DNA of 64,000 nucleotides from Patescibacteria group bacterium (GCA_963169855.1 CAUJCN010000001.1:62001-126000), one strand, 5' to 3'; positions 53,496 through 63,067 are shown, counted from the stretch's first letter. Program-made: numbers and translations. Notes: generated by a model not told the origin, from the sequence alone.

Positions 53496-53957
53496 TTATT
53501 GTTCTACTTCAACAACCTTCTTTCTGTTTTTCATAATTCCTACAATAGAAATTACAATAATTGCTATAAATGATGCCAACGACATCATTGGGATTGTAAG
53601 GAATCCAAACAACTCCAAAACAATTTCATTGCAAGATTGACCTTGTGAACATGCTCCTAGAGCGCTTGGAACGCCTGTTTGTTCAATATAAACATGATAG
53701 GCTGCAACTGCTCCCCCAACTATTGATAAAATCAAATAGAAAGGATATAACTTCTTTTTAAATACAACAGCCGCTGCTGCAATAAATGCAATTGGATACA
53801 TAAAGTATCTTTGAACAATACAAAGCGCGCAAGGAGGTAAATTATATACGTATTGAAAAGTTAAACTTCCCATCATAGAAGCAAAAGCAATCAGAAAAAT
53901 TGTAGTTTCTGAAAATACAAAATTGTAAATTGATTGAAAAAGTTTATTTGTTTTCAT
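53496..53957 (-). CDS. DsbB/BdbC-like disulfide-bond oxidoreductase
   Basis: 153 residues, four membrane helices. Both redox cysteine pairs are visible: PPCALCIVQRYFMYP (C-x2-C in the first external loop with the following QR) and GACSQGQSCNE (second loop). The family passes electrons from a DsbA-like thiol oxidase to quinone. No DsbA-like partner is in the window. The cysteine-pair modules of the giant fibres are plausible substrates (inference). The start overlaps the end of metG by 14 nt. Confidence 0.9.
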   Translation of the reverse strand: MKTNKLFQSIYNFVFSETTIFLIAFASMMGSLTFQYVYNLPPCALCIVQRYFMYPIAFIAAAAVVFKKKLYPFYLILSIVGGAVAAYHVYIEQTGVPSALGACSQGQSCNEIVLELFGFLTIPMMSLASFIAIIVISIVGIMKNRKKVVEVEQ

Positions 53958-55398
53958 CTAGTTTAGGAAATAAAATAATAACTTCTCGATTTTTTAAAGC
54001 TTCGATTGCTTTAGCTGTAGCCTCTGGAAGTATAGGTGAGTAGAGCGTATTTACAACACTTAACAGGTAACTTAAGTTGTTAAGAACATTTTCTACTTTA
54101 GCATTATCAGTCTCTAACCAAGGTTTGTTTTCATCGATATACTTATTTCCAAAAGTCGATAATTCGTTGATTGTGTCGGCCGCCAGTTTGATTTCGTATG
54201 CATCAAAATAACCTTCAACCTTGGTTCTAAATTCGTCAACTTGAGCTTTAAATTCTGAATCCACTTTTGCGTGATTATTAATCTCAACTTGTTTTTTATT
54301 CGAAAGATGAATTACTCTGTTTAGCAAGTTTCCGTAGTTGTTCCCTAGAACTCCATTGTATAAAGCTTCTAGTCTTTCGACGCTAAAATCCCCGTCATTT
54401 CCTAATTGGAATTCTGTTAGTAATGAATATCTAATTGCATCCACTGGATATTTCTTTTTTAATTCGAGAGGATCGATTGCATTCCCATTACTTTTTCCTA
54501 GTTTAACTCCACCAACTGTAAAATGCCCGTGAACCAGAACTTGAGCAGGTAAAGGTAATCCAGCTGACTTCAACATTGCTGGCCATAAAATTGCATGAAA
54601 TTTCAGAATATCTTTTCCTACAAAGTGTCTTGCCTCTGGCCAAAACTCATCTGTAAATCCTTTAGCTTTTACCTCGTCAAAATTAAATACTGATAAGTAG
54701 TTTGGTAATGCGTCGTACCATACATAAATTGTCTGAGAAGGATCGAAAGGAACTGGAATTCCCCATTTTACTGATTCTCTGGAAATCGAAACGTCGTTTA
54801 AACCTTCCTTTACTAGCCCAACAACATAGTCATACCATTTTGAAGGAAATACAAATTCTTTGTTCTGTTCTAGATATTCTAATAACCAGTCTTGGTATTT
54901 TGATAGTCTAAAGAAGTAATTCTTTTCTGAAAGTTGAACCAAAGTTTTAGTAGGGTGGTCTGGACATTTTCCATCAACAATCTCGGAGTCAGTTTTGAAA
55001 GATTCGCAACCTTCACAATACAAACCTTCGTAGCTTTTTTCGTAGATGTCTCCGTTATCAAATGATTTCTGTAGTAAATCTTGTGCAAACTTTTCGTGAA
55101 CTGGATTAGTAGTTCTTATAAAAAAGTCATGGCTGATTCCTAAGTCTTTCCAAGTTTGGTCGTATAAAGCTGAAAGTTCATCCACAAATTCAATTGGTGT
55201 TTTACCAGCTGCTTCTGCAGACTTAGCTAACTTAGTTCCGTGTTCATCTGTACCTGTGAGGAAAAACACATTCTGATCCCCTAATTTGGCTCTAAAATAC
55301 CTAGCCAATGTATCTGCAACGAATACGTTGTAGGCTGTTCCAATGTGAGGTGCACTAGTTGGGTAGAAAATTGGCGTTGTTATGTAAAACTTATTCAT
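53944..55398 (-). CDS. metG: Methionyl-tRNA synthetase
   Basis: 484 residues from ATG 55398 (MNKFYITTPIFYPTSAPHIG); the frame upstream to 55425 is not needed. Class I motifs: PHIGTAY (HIGH), a zinc knuckle CEGCESF...GKCPDHP, WYDALPNYLS and the anticodon-binding helical domain. The second signature reads KLGKSNGN in place of KMSKS. The C-terminal tRNA-binding domain of longer MetRS forms is absent, giving a short version. Followed by the DsbB-like gene. Confidence 0.95.
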   Translation of the reverse strand: MNKFYITTPIFYPTSAPHIGTAYNVFVADTLARYFRAKLGDQNVFFLTGTDEHGTKLAKSAEAAGKTPIEFVDELSALYDQTWKDLGISHDFFIRTTNPVHEKFAQDLLQKSFDNGDIYEKSYEGLYCEGCESFKTDSEIVDGKCPDHPTKTLVQLSEKNYFFRLSKYQDWLLEYLEQNKEFVFPSKWYDYVVGLVKEGLNDVSISRESVKWGIPVPFDPSQTIYVWYDALPNYLSVFNFDEVKAKGFTDEFWPEARHFVGKDILKFHAILWPAMLKSAGLPLPAQVLVHGHFTVGGVKLGKSNGNAIDPLELKKKYPVDAIRYSLLTEFQLGNDGDFSVERLEALYNGVLGNNYGNLLNRVIHLSNKKQVEINNHAKVDSEFKAQVDEFRTKVEGYFDAYEIKLAADTINELSTFGNKYIDENKPWLETDNAKVENVLNNLSYLLSVVNTLYSPILPEATAKAIEALKNREVIILFPKLDENK

Positions 55399-55470
55399 GG
55401 CTTTAATACCTTGTTTAAATATCAAATATTACAGTAATTGTAACATTTTCAGTCAAGTACCACAGCAGGA

Positions 55471-56088
55471 TCAGGAGATTCTATCGATAACCGCTCGTTG
55501 GTCTTCTGGAACAAGATACCTGTAGATTTCTACTAAATCTCTTAATTTTTGTTGATCTCCAATTTCAGCACATTTTGCAGGATAAATTCCTATTAACTCT
55601 TTTGTATCGAATAGTCCTTGTGCAGAATCTACGTTGTAAAGTCCGGGTAGTAAATATTCGTTTTTGTTCCAATTAACGGGCAATGTTATTAGGTTATTCT
55701 CTACATTGTAAGATTGAAGAATTTCTGGTGAACCCTCATTTAAGTAGTAATCAGTTATTCTAGAAGTGAAAAAACAATACTTGTCGTTAGATACTATCTT
55801 AATTGAAATATTGGATTCTTCTGGTTTGTTTTCAACACTAAATGTTTCCGAACCAACTTTAACCTCTTGCTTCTCAGTTCCTTCTACAATTAAAGAATCA
55901 TACAGTTCTAGAGAATTTCCATTTACATCAATTGGAGCATTTTCTAAGTTGAAGACCACAAAAGTATCGAAGTAGCTAATTCTGAAAATGGTTATTGAGT
56001 AGGAATACAAAACAACAAGTCCTGTAATTAAGAATAATGGTAACCACCAGAAAAGAATTCTATATTTTGGACTTCTGAGCTTTATCAT
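55471..56088 (-). CDS. Unassigned membrane-anchored external protein
   Basis: 205 residues: basic start, membrane helix (11-35, ILFWWLPLFLITGLVVLYSY), then a beta-rich external domain with two cysteines (YCFFTS and PAKCAEIG) that could pair. No family recognised. It follows gatC by 24 nt on the same strand. Confidence 0.55.
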   Translation of the reverse strand: MIKLRSPKYRILFWWLPLFLITGLVVLYSYSITIFRISYFDTFVVFNLENAPIDVNGNSLELYDSLIVEGTEKQEVKVGSETFSVENKPEESNISIKIVSNDKYCFFTSRITDYYLNEGSPEILQSYNVENNLITLPVNWNKNEYLLPGLYNVDSAQGLFDTKELIGIYPAKCAEIGDQQKLRDLVEIYRYLVPEDQRAVIDRIS

Positions 56089-56112
56089 CTTTTTGTCTTT
56101 TGATCTTTTTTA

Positions 56113-56421
56113 TTATTCTTCTTTACTAACAATTTTACTTGTTTTTACGAATTTACCTTTCTTTCTTCCTTCAGTTGCATTCTGTAAAGCTTTTTCGGTA
56201 TCTAAAGATGGTCTTACAATATCTTCCTGTAGAATGTTTCCTACAAAATCTTTCAAATGATGTTCTTCCTCGATTCCAGAAATATCCACGTTTTGAATAG
56301 ACGAAACATATTCAAGAATGCTGTTAAACTCGTTTGAATATTTATCTAATTCCGCTTCTGTTAGATTCAGTTTTGCTAATTTAGCAATGTGTTTTACTTC
56401 GTCTCTAGTAAGTTTAGCCAT
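56113..56421 (-). CDS. gatC: Asp/Glu-tRNA amidotransferase subunit C
   Basis: 102 residues from ATG 56421 (MAKLTRDEVKHIAKLAKLNL). GatC stabilises the GatCAB complex that converts Glu-tRNA(Gln) or Asp-tRNA(Asn). Visible family features are the N-terminal helix with LAKLNLTEAELDKYSNEFN, ILEYVSSIQNVDI, and the extended C-terminal DIVRPSL segment. gatA and gatB are not in the window. The start is 1 nt after the stop of the beta-CASP nuclease gene. Confidence 0.92.
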   Translation of the reverse strand: MAKLTRDEVKHIAKLAKLNLTEAELDKYSNEFNSILEYVSSIQNVDISGIEEEHHLKDFVGNILQEDIVRPSLDTEKALQNATEGRKKGKFVKTSKIVSKEE

Positions 56422-56422
56422 A

Positions 56423-57790
56423 TTATTCAAGAACTAATTCTTCCTGTATAGTAGGAATTTCTGTATTTGTAACTCCAACTTCTGCTAATTCCTTCTGATA
56501 GGCTAAAGCTCTATCTGGTTCTGCATGGATAAGGAATACTTTCTTAAGTTTATCTGATCTAAGTCTATTAATCCAATCAATGTAGTCTCCGGAATCTCCA
56601 TGAGCTGAGAAGCCTTTAAGATGATGGATTTTTGCTCTTACTTTTAATGTCTTTGAACCAATTGTTACTTCCTTTTCACCTTCTGTAAGTTGTCTTCCCA
56701 AAGTTCCTTCTGCTTGGAATCCAACGAAAACTACTGAATGCTTAGGATTCTCTAATGCGAATGATAAGTGCTCCATAATTCTTCCTCCATCAGCCATTCC
56801 GCTTCCAGCCATAATTACTTGACCTCCTTTTCTAGAAATTTTCTGAGACTCTTTGTATTTTTTAATGTAATGAAGTCCTGGGAAATCAAATAAGTTACTT
56901 GCAGTACTGTCTAAAGCAGAAAAATAAATTCGTGTAACTCTTTGTGCTAATGGACTATCCAACCAGACATCTAGTTCTTCTGCCAAAGTTCCTTTCTCTT
57001 TTGCTCTTTTAAAGTCGTTCAAAAGTTCTTGAGTTCTCTGAACAGCAAAACAAGGAATATACACTGATCCGTTTCTTTCAACTGTTTCGTTAATAATTCT
57101 GACCATTTCTTCAACAGAATCTTCCCTTTCTGGATGTCTTTCTCCTCCGTATAAAGACTCAGTAAGAACATAGTCAGGAGTTGCTTTAAAGTCTAAATCA
57201 AATGAAGGAATGATGTGCGATTCTTTTCTTCCGATATCCCCAGAGAAGAAAATACTCTTTTCAACGCCGTTATCCATAATTTTTACTTCGATACTAGCAG
57301 CTCCAAGAATGTGTCCAGCTATATGGTATTTGATCTTTACACCATTAGCAGGTGAGAATTCTTCTTCAAAATCTACAGGCTTGAACAACATTATTGTGTT
57401 TTCTGCATCCTTAGTATTGTAGACAATAGCTTTTAACTGAGTGTATTTTCCGTAGAAAACTCCAGTTTTAAAGTTCAATTCTTGAATCTTTGCTGAGTCT
57501 AAAAGCAATTCTGTAGAGATTCTGATTGAGTTGTTTGTAGCAAAAATTGGACCCCTAAATCCGTTTACGTAAAGCTTAGGCAACATTCCTGAGTGGTCTA
57601 TATGGGCGTGGGTAAGAAGTACAAAATCAACTTTAGAAGCGTCGTAAGAAAGAGGTTCTAAATTCAAATGTTCAACATCCGGACCTTGAAACATTCCGCA
57701 ATCTACAACAAAAGAGCAAGTATCTGTAGTGACCAAATAGTTTGATCCAGTAACAGTTCCGGCTGCACCGCAAAATTTAATTTTAACCAT
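56423..57790 (-). CDS. MBL-fold beta-CASP RNA nuclease
   Basis: 455 residues. Metal-binding HAHIDHSG, AGHILGAAS and FSGDIG belong to the metallo-beta-lactamase core. The beta-CASP cap includes VYIPCFAVQRTQELL, MAGSGMADGGRI and the late FSAHGDSGDYIDWI, with VFLIHAEPDR at the end. The family (YsaR/CPSF73-like bacterial group) cuts or trims RNA. Divergent from rnpA and followed by gatC. Confidence 0.88.
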   Translation of the reverse strand: MVKIKFCGAAGTVTGSNYLVTTDTCSFVVDCGMFQGPDVEHLNLEPLSYDASKVDFVLLTHAHIDHSGMLPKLYVNGFRGPIFATNNSIRISTELLLDSAKIQELNFKTGVFYGKYTQLKAIVYNTKDAENTIMLFKPVDFEEEFSPANGVKIKYHIAGHILGAASIEVKIMDNGVEKSIFFSGDIGRKESHIIPSFDLDFKATPDYVLTESLYGGERHPEREDSVEEMVRIINETVERNGSVYIPCFAVQRTQELLNDFKRAKEKGTLAEELDVWLDSPLAQRVTRIYFSALDSTASNLFDFPGLHYIKKYKESQKISRKGGQVIMAGSGMADGGRIMEHLSFALENPKHSVVFVGFQAEGTLGRQLTEGEKEVTIGSKTLKVRAKIHHLKGFSAHGDSGDYIDWINRLRSDKLKKVFLIHAEPDRALAYQKELAEVGVTNTEIPTIQEELVLE

Positions 57791-57944
57791 ATCAATAAAA
57801 GATCAAAAATAATAAAGACGCAAAGGCTAAAGATCGAAACTGACAGACATTTGAAGCCACACTTTATTTTTCGTCTTTTATCTTCTATTTTTAGCGTCTT
57901 TCCTTATGAATAATACCAGAAAAATGTTAAAATTTCTCGATTAG

Positions 57945-58283
57945 ATGGGGATTATCGTGCTTAAAAAGAAGTTCAGATTAAAAACAGAAGATATAAAACT
58001 AGTAGCTTTCAAAGGAAAGAAGTTTTCTAGCGAATTGTTCGATATTAGAGTTTGGAATAGCACAGAGCTAAAAACACCGGTTATGGCTGTCTCAATATCT
58101 ACAAAGATTTCTAAAAGATCCACAGTCAGAAATAGAATCAAAAGATTATTCAGAGAAGCTTTTAGAGTTTTGATCTCTGAAGGGAAATTGAAGCCAGCAA
58201 AATATTTAGTTATTGTTAGATCAGCTCAGCTTGAAGAAATGAAGAGTGGAGAAATAAAAAATTTAATTCTAAATACAATTTAG
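57945..58283 (+). CDS. rnpA: Ribonuclease P protein component
   Basis: 112 residues as given from ATG 57945. A GTG at 57957 would give the more usual start (MLKKKFRLKTED) and is equally possible. KISKRSTVRNRIKRLFREAF is the RNR motif that contacts the RNase P RNA, and YLVIVRSA is the last core strand. It supports 5' maturation of tRNAs. The usual upstream neighbour rpmH is absent. Confidence 0.92.
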   Translation: MGIIVLKKKFRLKTEDIKLVAFKGKKFSSELFDIRVWNSTELKTPVMAVSISTKISKRSTVRNRIKRLFREAFRVLISEGKLKPAKYLVIVRSAQLEEMKSGEIKNLILNTI

Positions 58284-58300
58284 ATAATCTGATTACTTCG

Positions 58301-59329
58301 ATGAAAAATGAATATTTTCAAAATACAAAAGAAAAATACACAAATAGGAGAATAATTCTCGCACTTGCCGGATTACTTGGATTAATTAACCAGTTACAAA
58401 GTAAAAATACTGTACTGGCTGCTTCTAAAGAAGACGATATGTGCGTTATTACGGATACAGGCGTAAATATTAGATCAGGCAGTTCCACCAGTCATAACAT
58501 AAGAGGACAATTAGATCGTAATTCTGTAGGGACGCTTGTTAATGAAGCTAGTGGGGATAACTGGCACGAAATCGAAAACAACGGTATTACTGGATTTGTT
58601 TCTCCAGATTTCACAGAAGTTGGGTTATGTGGAGATTTTATTGTAAAAAAAATGAACGAAAACCCAGATTTAGTTTACTTGGAAAGTAGAACCGTTGGCA
58701 ATTTTAAGATTTTTGGAACCACAGATTATCTTACTGACCAACAGATTATTAGACTTTCTGAACTAATAAAGTACTATACAATAAATTTACCTAAAAAGAT
58801 TTTTCTAGAGGAAAGACCAATTATTTTTGTTTTTGCAAACAAGAATGATATTGGACCTATAAGTGCATATAGGAGTGGGGATATTGCAGGTCTTGCATCC
58901 TATCTAACTTTTAATGGTACATTTCTAAGTTCAAGCAAGTTTGGATATGGTGGCGATAGGTATTTGGCAGCCATAGTTTTTAATAAAATTACTACACATG
59001 GAAATGGAGAAGTGGAGTACAATCCTATAGGCACCTTAGCTCACGAAATGGCGCATGTTTATCATCAACCCCACGTAGATGAAGGCAATCCAGATTTTTC
59101 CGCAGACGAATTTGGGCTTTATACAAGAGTAGCGTTAAATGGCAGGTACGATGATTTCGTCGAAGCATGTGTTTATGGATTTGAGAACTCTTATAATTAT
59201 CCGCCTACACAAGATTACCATAAAGATTTTTGCTTCGATGTTGCCATGGTTATGACAACTCCAGAAACTCCTGTACTAGATATAGTAAATCGTCATGGTG
59301 AGTCGGGGTATGTGTACGATGAACATTAA
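58301..59329 (+). CDS. Secreted SH3b-domain zinc metallopeptidase
   Basis: 342 residues. N-terminus: basic stretch then a hydrophobic segment (18-42, IILALAGLLGLINQL to VLAASK) resembling a signal peptide. Residues 45-112 match a bacterial SH3b domain (VNIRSGSSTSHNIRG, NWHEIENNGITGFVS), which usually binds cell wall. About 130-342 is a peptidase domain with LAHEMAHVYHQ (HExxH); D/E ligands follow in DEFGLYTR or DFVEAC. Peptidase family not recognised precisely. Role could be cell-wall or surface-protein processing. It starts 17 nt after rnpA. Confidence 0.7.
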   Translation: MKNEYFQNTKEKYTNRRIILALAGLLGLINQLQSKNTVLAASKEDDMCVITDTGVNIRSGSSTSHNIRGQLDRNSVGTLVNEASGDNWHEIENNGITGFVSPDFTEVGLCGDFIVKKMNENPDLVYLESRTVGNFKIFGTTDYLTDQQIIRLSELIKYYTINLPKKIFLEERPIIFVFANKNDIGPISAYRSGDIAGLASYLTFNGTFLSSSKFGYGGDRYLAAIVFNKITTHGNGEVEYNPIGTLAHEMAHVYHQPHVDEGNPDFSADEFGLYTRVALNGRYDDFVEACVYGFENSYNYPPTQDYHKDFCFDVAMVMTTPETPVLDIVNRHGESGYVYDEH

Positions 59330-59332
59330 AAT

Positions 59333-61876
59333 TTATAAACTTTCTTCCTTCAATTTCTCAACTTCTTCCGCTAAGATTTCCATGTACAAGGCGTATCCAA
59401 TTGAAGCAATATGACCACTTTGTTGTTCTCCAAGAATATTTCCTGCTCCTCGGATTTCTAGGTCTCTACTTGCGATTCTAAATCCCGCTCCTAAATCTTG
59501 ATTCTCTATTAATGATTCTAGTCTTGCCACGTACGATTTCTTTTTTTTCTTATCCCGCACTTGATGCGGGATCTTTTCCATTTTATTCATATCTTGATCG
59601 TCTAGAGCGTCTCCCCACAATTCCTGATCATCTTTGTTTAAATCCTTACCTTTGTAAATCAAGTAACAGTAACCTTGCTTTGTAGATCTTCCAACTCTTC
59701 CTCTCAACTGATAAAGTTGAGCTAATCCAAAGTTCTGGGCTTGGTTCACAACAATCGTATTCACATTTGGTAAATCTAAACCATTCTCAATAATTGTTGT
59801 TGCTATCAAAACGTCGTACTTCTTTTCGTAGAATTCAGTCATAATTCGATCAAGTTCTGCAGGAGCCATTTGTCCGTGAGCAAATGCAAATCTCACTCCA
59901 GGAAGTAGGTTTGAAAATTTCTGGTATAGAGATTGAATTGTCTGAACAACGTTATGAATAAGAAAAACTTGTCCACCTCGTTCGATTTCTTTCATGATTG
60001 CCTGAGTTACCTTACTTACGCTTTCATCTTTAACAAGTTCTGTAATCACAGACTTTCTTTGGTAAGGTGGAGTTGTGATAATCGAAATATCTTGAATAGA
60101 AGAGAGTGCCATTCCCAAAGTTCTTGGAATTGGTGTAGCACTTACGGATAACACATGAACTCCATAATTTAGTTGTTTAATCTTTTCTTTTTGCTTAACT
60201 CCAAATTTTTGTTCTTCGTCTACAACCACTAATTGAAGATTTTTGAATTTAACATCCGAACTTAAAATTCTATGAGTACCTACAACAATATCAAGTTTCC
60301 CATCATTCAATTCATCGATGGTTTTATTATTTTGAGTTGGACTATTAAATCTGGATAAGAATCCAATTTTGATTGGAAAGTTTTTAAATCTTTCTTTGAA
60401 CACTTCGAAATGCTGAGCAGTTAAAACCGTCGTTGGCGCCAGAACCGCTACCTGTCCACCATTTTCAACGATTTTGAAGCATGCTCTCATCATGACTTCT
60501 GTTTTTCCAAAACCAACATCTCCAACCAATAAACGATTCATTGGGACATCTTTTTCTAAATCTGCAATAATTTCGTTTGCAGATCTAGTCTGGTCTTCTG
60601 TATCCGTGAACTTGAAGTCGGCAACAAATTTTCTGTACAAATCAGATTCGTCTGAAGAAATTGGTTTTGCCTTGGAAAGTTCTCTTTTTGCATAGTGTTC
60701 AACTAATTCCCTTGCCAAAAGTCCTGTAGATTTTTTAACTTTCTCTTTAACCTCTGCCCAACTTCGCTTTCCCATTCTACTAAGCTTTGGGGGATTTCCT
60801 TCCTGGCCAATGAACTTTGTAATTTTCTCGATCTGACTGATTGGAACTAGTAACTCATCTCCAGCATCGTATTGAAGAAACAAATACTCCATTTCCAGAT
60901 CGCCAACTTTTTCTTGCTTTAAGCCATTGTACAAAGCAATTCCGTAATCTTCGTGAACAACATAATCTCCAATTTCGATATTTCCTTCAAACTGTCTTAA
61001 TAATTTCTGAATATTTCCATTAAACTTTTTTGTTCTTTCCGGTCTAGTTAAGAAAATCGTTCCGTAGATTTCTCTGTCAGTGAAGTAAGAAAACTTGAAC
61101 CACTTTGATTCAAAACCTGCCGCTGGAAGTTTTTCAGTAATATTTTTGAAGAAACTTTCAATCCAGTAGTTTTTAGTCTCTGGAATCTCGACCTTAGGTT
61201 TCTTATAGCCTTCAGAATTAATTACAACCTGATATCCGTTTCCTTTGAGTCTTTCGATTTCTTTATCGAACAAATCATTATTCGAATAAAATAGCTGAGG
61301 TAAAACAAAGTCAGTATTTAAGAATTCAACATTGGATAGTCCTGAAATTGCGGAAACTGTATAGATCACTTTTTTAAGCTCTGAGCCCTGAGTTGCGAGT
61401 AGAGAGTTCTCTATTTTCGGTTTCTGATATTCGAATTTCGTGCTTCGATCTTGTATAGCTATATTTTCTACATCACTCTTATCTGCAAGCGGTGCGTATC
61501 CTAGAACTACTGAATTTACATCAACTATTTTCTTTTTAAAAATGAAGTCTACTAGATATGCTTTTTCGACATCATCGCCAAAGAATTCTAATCTTACAGG
61601 ATTTTTATACCCAACAGGCCAAAACGTAAAAACGTCTCCTTTTAATGAATACTCCAATCTTTCTGTAACTTCCTCAACTCTTTTAAATTTATAATCCGCA
61701 ATATACTGAAGAACTTTCGAATATTTGATATTTGATATCTGAATTTCTTCGGTCGAGGAAATGTAGTTAAAAACTTCTTGCGAGAAGTATGGTGATGAAA
61801 TTATAAGATCTGCAGAATCACCGAAAAATTCGGCAAGGTGGGGTAATGTTTTTATAATCGTGACTTTCGAGCCCAT
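59333..61876 (-). CDS. mfd: Transcription-repair coupling factor, N-terminally short
   Basis: 847 residues against about 1150 in typical Mfd. The RNA-polymerase-interacting domain (IGDYVVHEDYGIALYNGL, LQYDAGDELLVPISQI), helicase motifs (GDVGFGKTEVMMRACF, VVDEEQKFGV, SATPIPRTLGMA, QLRGRVGRS) and the RIASRDLEIRGAGNILGEQQ segment are intact. Missing are part of the N-terminal UvrB-like module and the long C-terminal regulatory domain (it ends at EEVEKLKEESL). An insertion of about 35 residues around 755-785 contains KIPHQVRDK encoded by a palindromic element, followed by five lysines. Mfd removes stalled RNA polymerase and recruits UvrA. Confidence 0.93.
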   Translation of the reverse strand: MGSKVTIIKTLPHLAEFFGDSADLIISSPYFSQEVFNYISSTEEIQISNIKYSKVLQYIADYKFKRVEEVTERLEYSLKGDVFTFWPVGYKNPVRLEFFGDDVEKAYLVDFIFKKKIVDVNSVVLGYAPLADKSDVENIAIQDRSTKFEYQKPKIENSLLATQGSELKKVIYTVSAISGLSNVEFLNTDFVLPQLFYSNNDLFDKEIERLKGNGYQVVINSEGYKKPKVEIPETKNYWIESFFKNITEKLPAAGFESKWFKFSYFTDREIYGTIFLTRPERTKKFNGNIQKLLRQFEGNIEIGDYVVHEDYGIALYNGLKQEKVGDLEMEYLFLQYDAGDELLVPISQIEKITKFIGQEGNPPKLSRMGKRSWAEVKEKVKKSTGLLARELVEHYAKRELSKAKPISSDESDLYRKFVADFKFTDTEDQTRSANEIIADLEKDVPMNRLLVGDVGFGKTEVMMRACFKIVENGGQVAVLAPTTVLTAQHFEVFKERFKNFPIKIGFLSRFNSPTQNNKTIDELNDGKLDIVVGTHRILSSDVKFKNLQLVVVDEEQKFGVKQKEKIKQLNYGVHVLSVSATPIPRTLGMALSSIQDISIITTPPYQRKSVITELVKDESVSKVTQAIMKEIERGGQVFLIHNVVQTIQSLYQKFSNLLPGVRFAFAHGQMAPAELDRIMTEFYEKKYDVLIATTIIENGLDLPNVNTIVVNQAQNFGLAQLYQLRGRVGRSTKQGYCYLIYKGKDLNKDDQELWGDALDDQDMNKMEKIPHQVRDKKKKKSYVARLESLIENQDLGAGFRIASRDLEIRGAGNILGEQQSGHIASIGYALYMEILAEEVEKLKEESL
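59552..59572. repeat. Palindromic element inside mfd
   Basis: ATCCCGCA-CTTGA-TGCGGGAT is a perfect 8-bp inverted repeat with a 5-nt loop. It lies in frame in mfd and encodes IPHQVRD. It resembles dispersed palindromes of the CCCGCATCAAGTGCGGG type known from several bacterial groups (recollection). It sits next to a poly-Lys run. Confidence 0.7.
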
Positions 61877-61927
61877 GATTGAGCTTATATTTTAACACTT
61901 TTGGCTATATTATGAAACTATAGGATA

Positions 61928-62605
61928 TCAAGATTCTTCGTCTGTAGGGTTTTCAAGCTCGTGAATTCTTAAGTTTACCTGATCGAGGTGATTTTGAAGC
62001 GATTGAGGATTAAGAACAATATTTGAGTTTAGAATTCGATTGATTACTTTTCTAATTCTTTTTAAGTATTGAAGGATAGTTTTTACATCCGTCATACCTT
62101 CAATGTAAATGGTTCTTTCTTTCAATCTGTTTAAAAGCTTTCCTTTCTCAAAAAGATTAGAATTCACAGATGCGTATAAGTCATTAATAATTTGAATCAT
62201 TTCTTGACTGACATCTGGATTTTCAATATGTTTACCTTGTCGTGTCTTATTAAGTTCATCTGGAATAACATACGATAGTCTGAGCCTTATTCTATCTAAA
62301 TCTTCCAGAAAAGAAGATACAGTATCCTCGCAGGGATTAAGCAATCCATTTGCGGAGGATATCAGCCTTGTCAAATTTCTAATTCCCTGACTGAGTAGGG
62401 CAGGCTTAGCAATAAGAATATCATCCGCAATATTCGTAAGAGATTCCAGAAACTCTGGCATCTTCGGATTCGGATTAGATCTAAGGCATTGCACTAAGTG
62501 CATTACCCGTTGATCTAGTTGTCCGCGAAGTTGGATAATGTTTACTCCTGAAAGTTCATCATTAGCCAGCATTTCGTAATTTGTAGCTTCTGGAAGTTCT
62601 GACAT
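61928..62605 (-). CDS. Unassigned helical protein (third gene of a three-gene operon)
   Basis: 225 residues, almost all predicted helix (LTNIADDILIAKPALLSQGI, LNRLKERTIYIEGMTDVKTI), no signal or membrane segment. No family recognised. The start overlaps the upstream stop by one base (TAATG). Confidence 0.5.
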   Translation of the reverse strand: MSELPEATNYEMLANDELSGVNIIQLRGQLDQRVMHLVQCLRSNPNPKMPEFLESLTNIADDILIAKPALLSQGIRNLTRLISSANGLLNPCEDTVSSFLEDLDRIRLRLSYVIPDELNKTRQGKHIENPDVSQEMIQIINDLYASVNSNLFEKGKLLNRLKERTIYIEGMTDVKTILQYLKRIRKVINRILNSNIVLNPQSLQNHLDQVNLRIHELENPTDEES

Positions 62606-63036
62606 TACGCTTCTTCCGTAGATGGAGCTGTCTCAGCACCGAAAACTCCTTCAGCGTAAGACATTTCAAAAGAAGAAGTAAACCCAGCTTCTATAAGTCT
62701 ATCTATAAATGTTTCTAATACTAGAGCAAAATCTTCAGAGAATCCTTTGATTATTCCAAACCCTTCTTCATCGGTAAAGAATCCTATTTTGCCCGGTAAA
62801 GCTTCTTTCAAAGCAGTTGCTAAATCAATAGGATTATTTGTTGATGATAGGATGGTTTCGAATTCTCTTTTAACACTTTCTGCATAGTTCGCTGCTGTAT
62901 TGAGTTCTTTTCCTGCCTGCAGTTCTGCATTTGCAAGCGTCTCTTCTACACTTGTCCAAAAATCGTTGAAAGCTACTACAATGTCCTCGTATGTCGGTAA
63001 TTGTTGCTCGAATTCTGTATCTAATTGATCTGTCAT
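62605..63036 (-). CDS. Unassigned acidic helical protein (second gene of the operon)
   Basis: 143 residues, acidic. Helical regions around 17-60 (EDIVVAFNDFWTSVEETLAN) and 75-130. No family recognised. It lies 31 nt after the upstream gene and is coupled to the downstream one. Confidence 0.5.
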   Translation of the reverse strand: MTDQLDTEFEQQLPTYEDIVVAFNDFWTSVEETLANAELQAGKELNTAANYAESVKREFETILSSTNNPIDLATALKEALPGKIGFFTDEEGFGIIKGFSEDFALVLETFIDRLIEAGFTSSFEMSYAEGVFGAETAPSTEEA

Positions 63037-63067
63037 AAATTAAAAATAATTAAATAAAATTTTTGTA

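Noticed and set aside
57814..57901. Inverted repeat AAAGACGC / GCGTCTTT between the beta-CASP gene and rnpA
   Set aside because: The 72-nt loop has no further stable pairing that I can see, and no RNA family is recognised.
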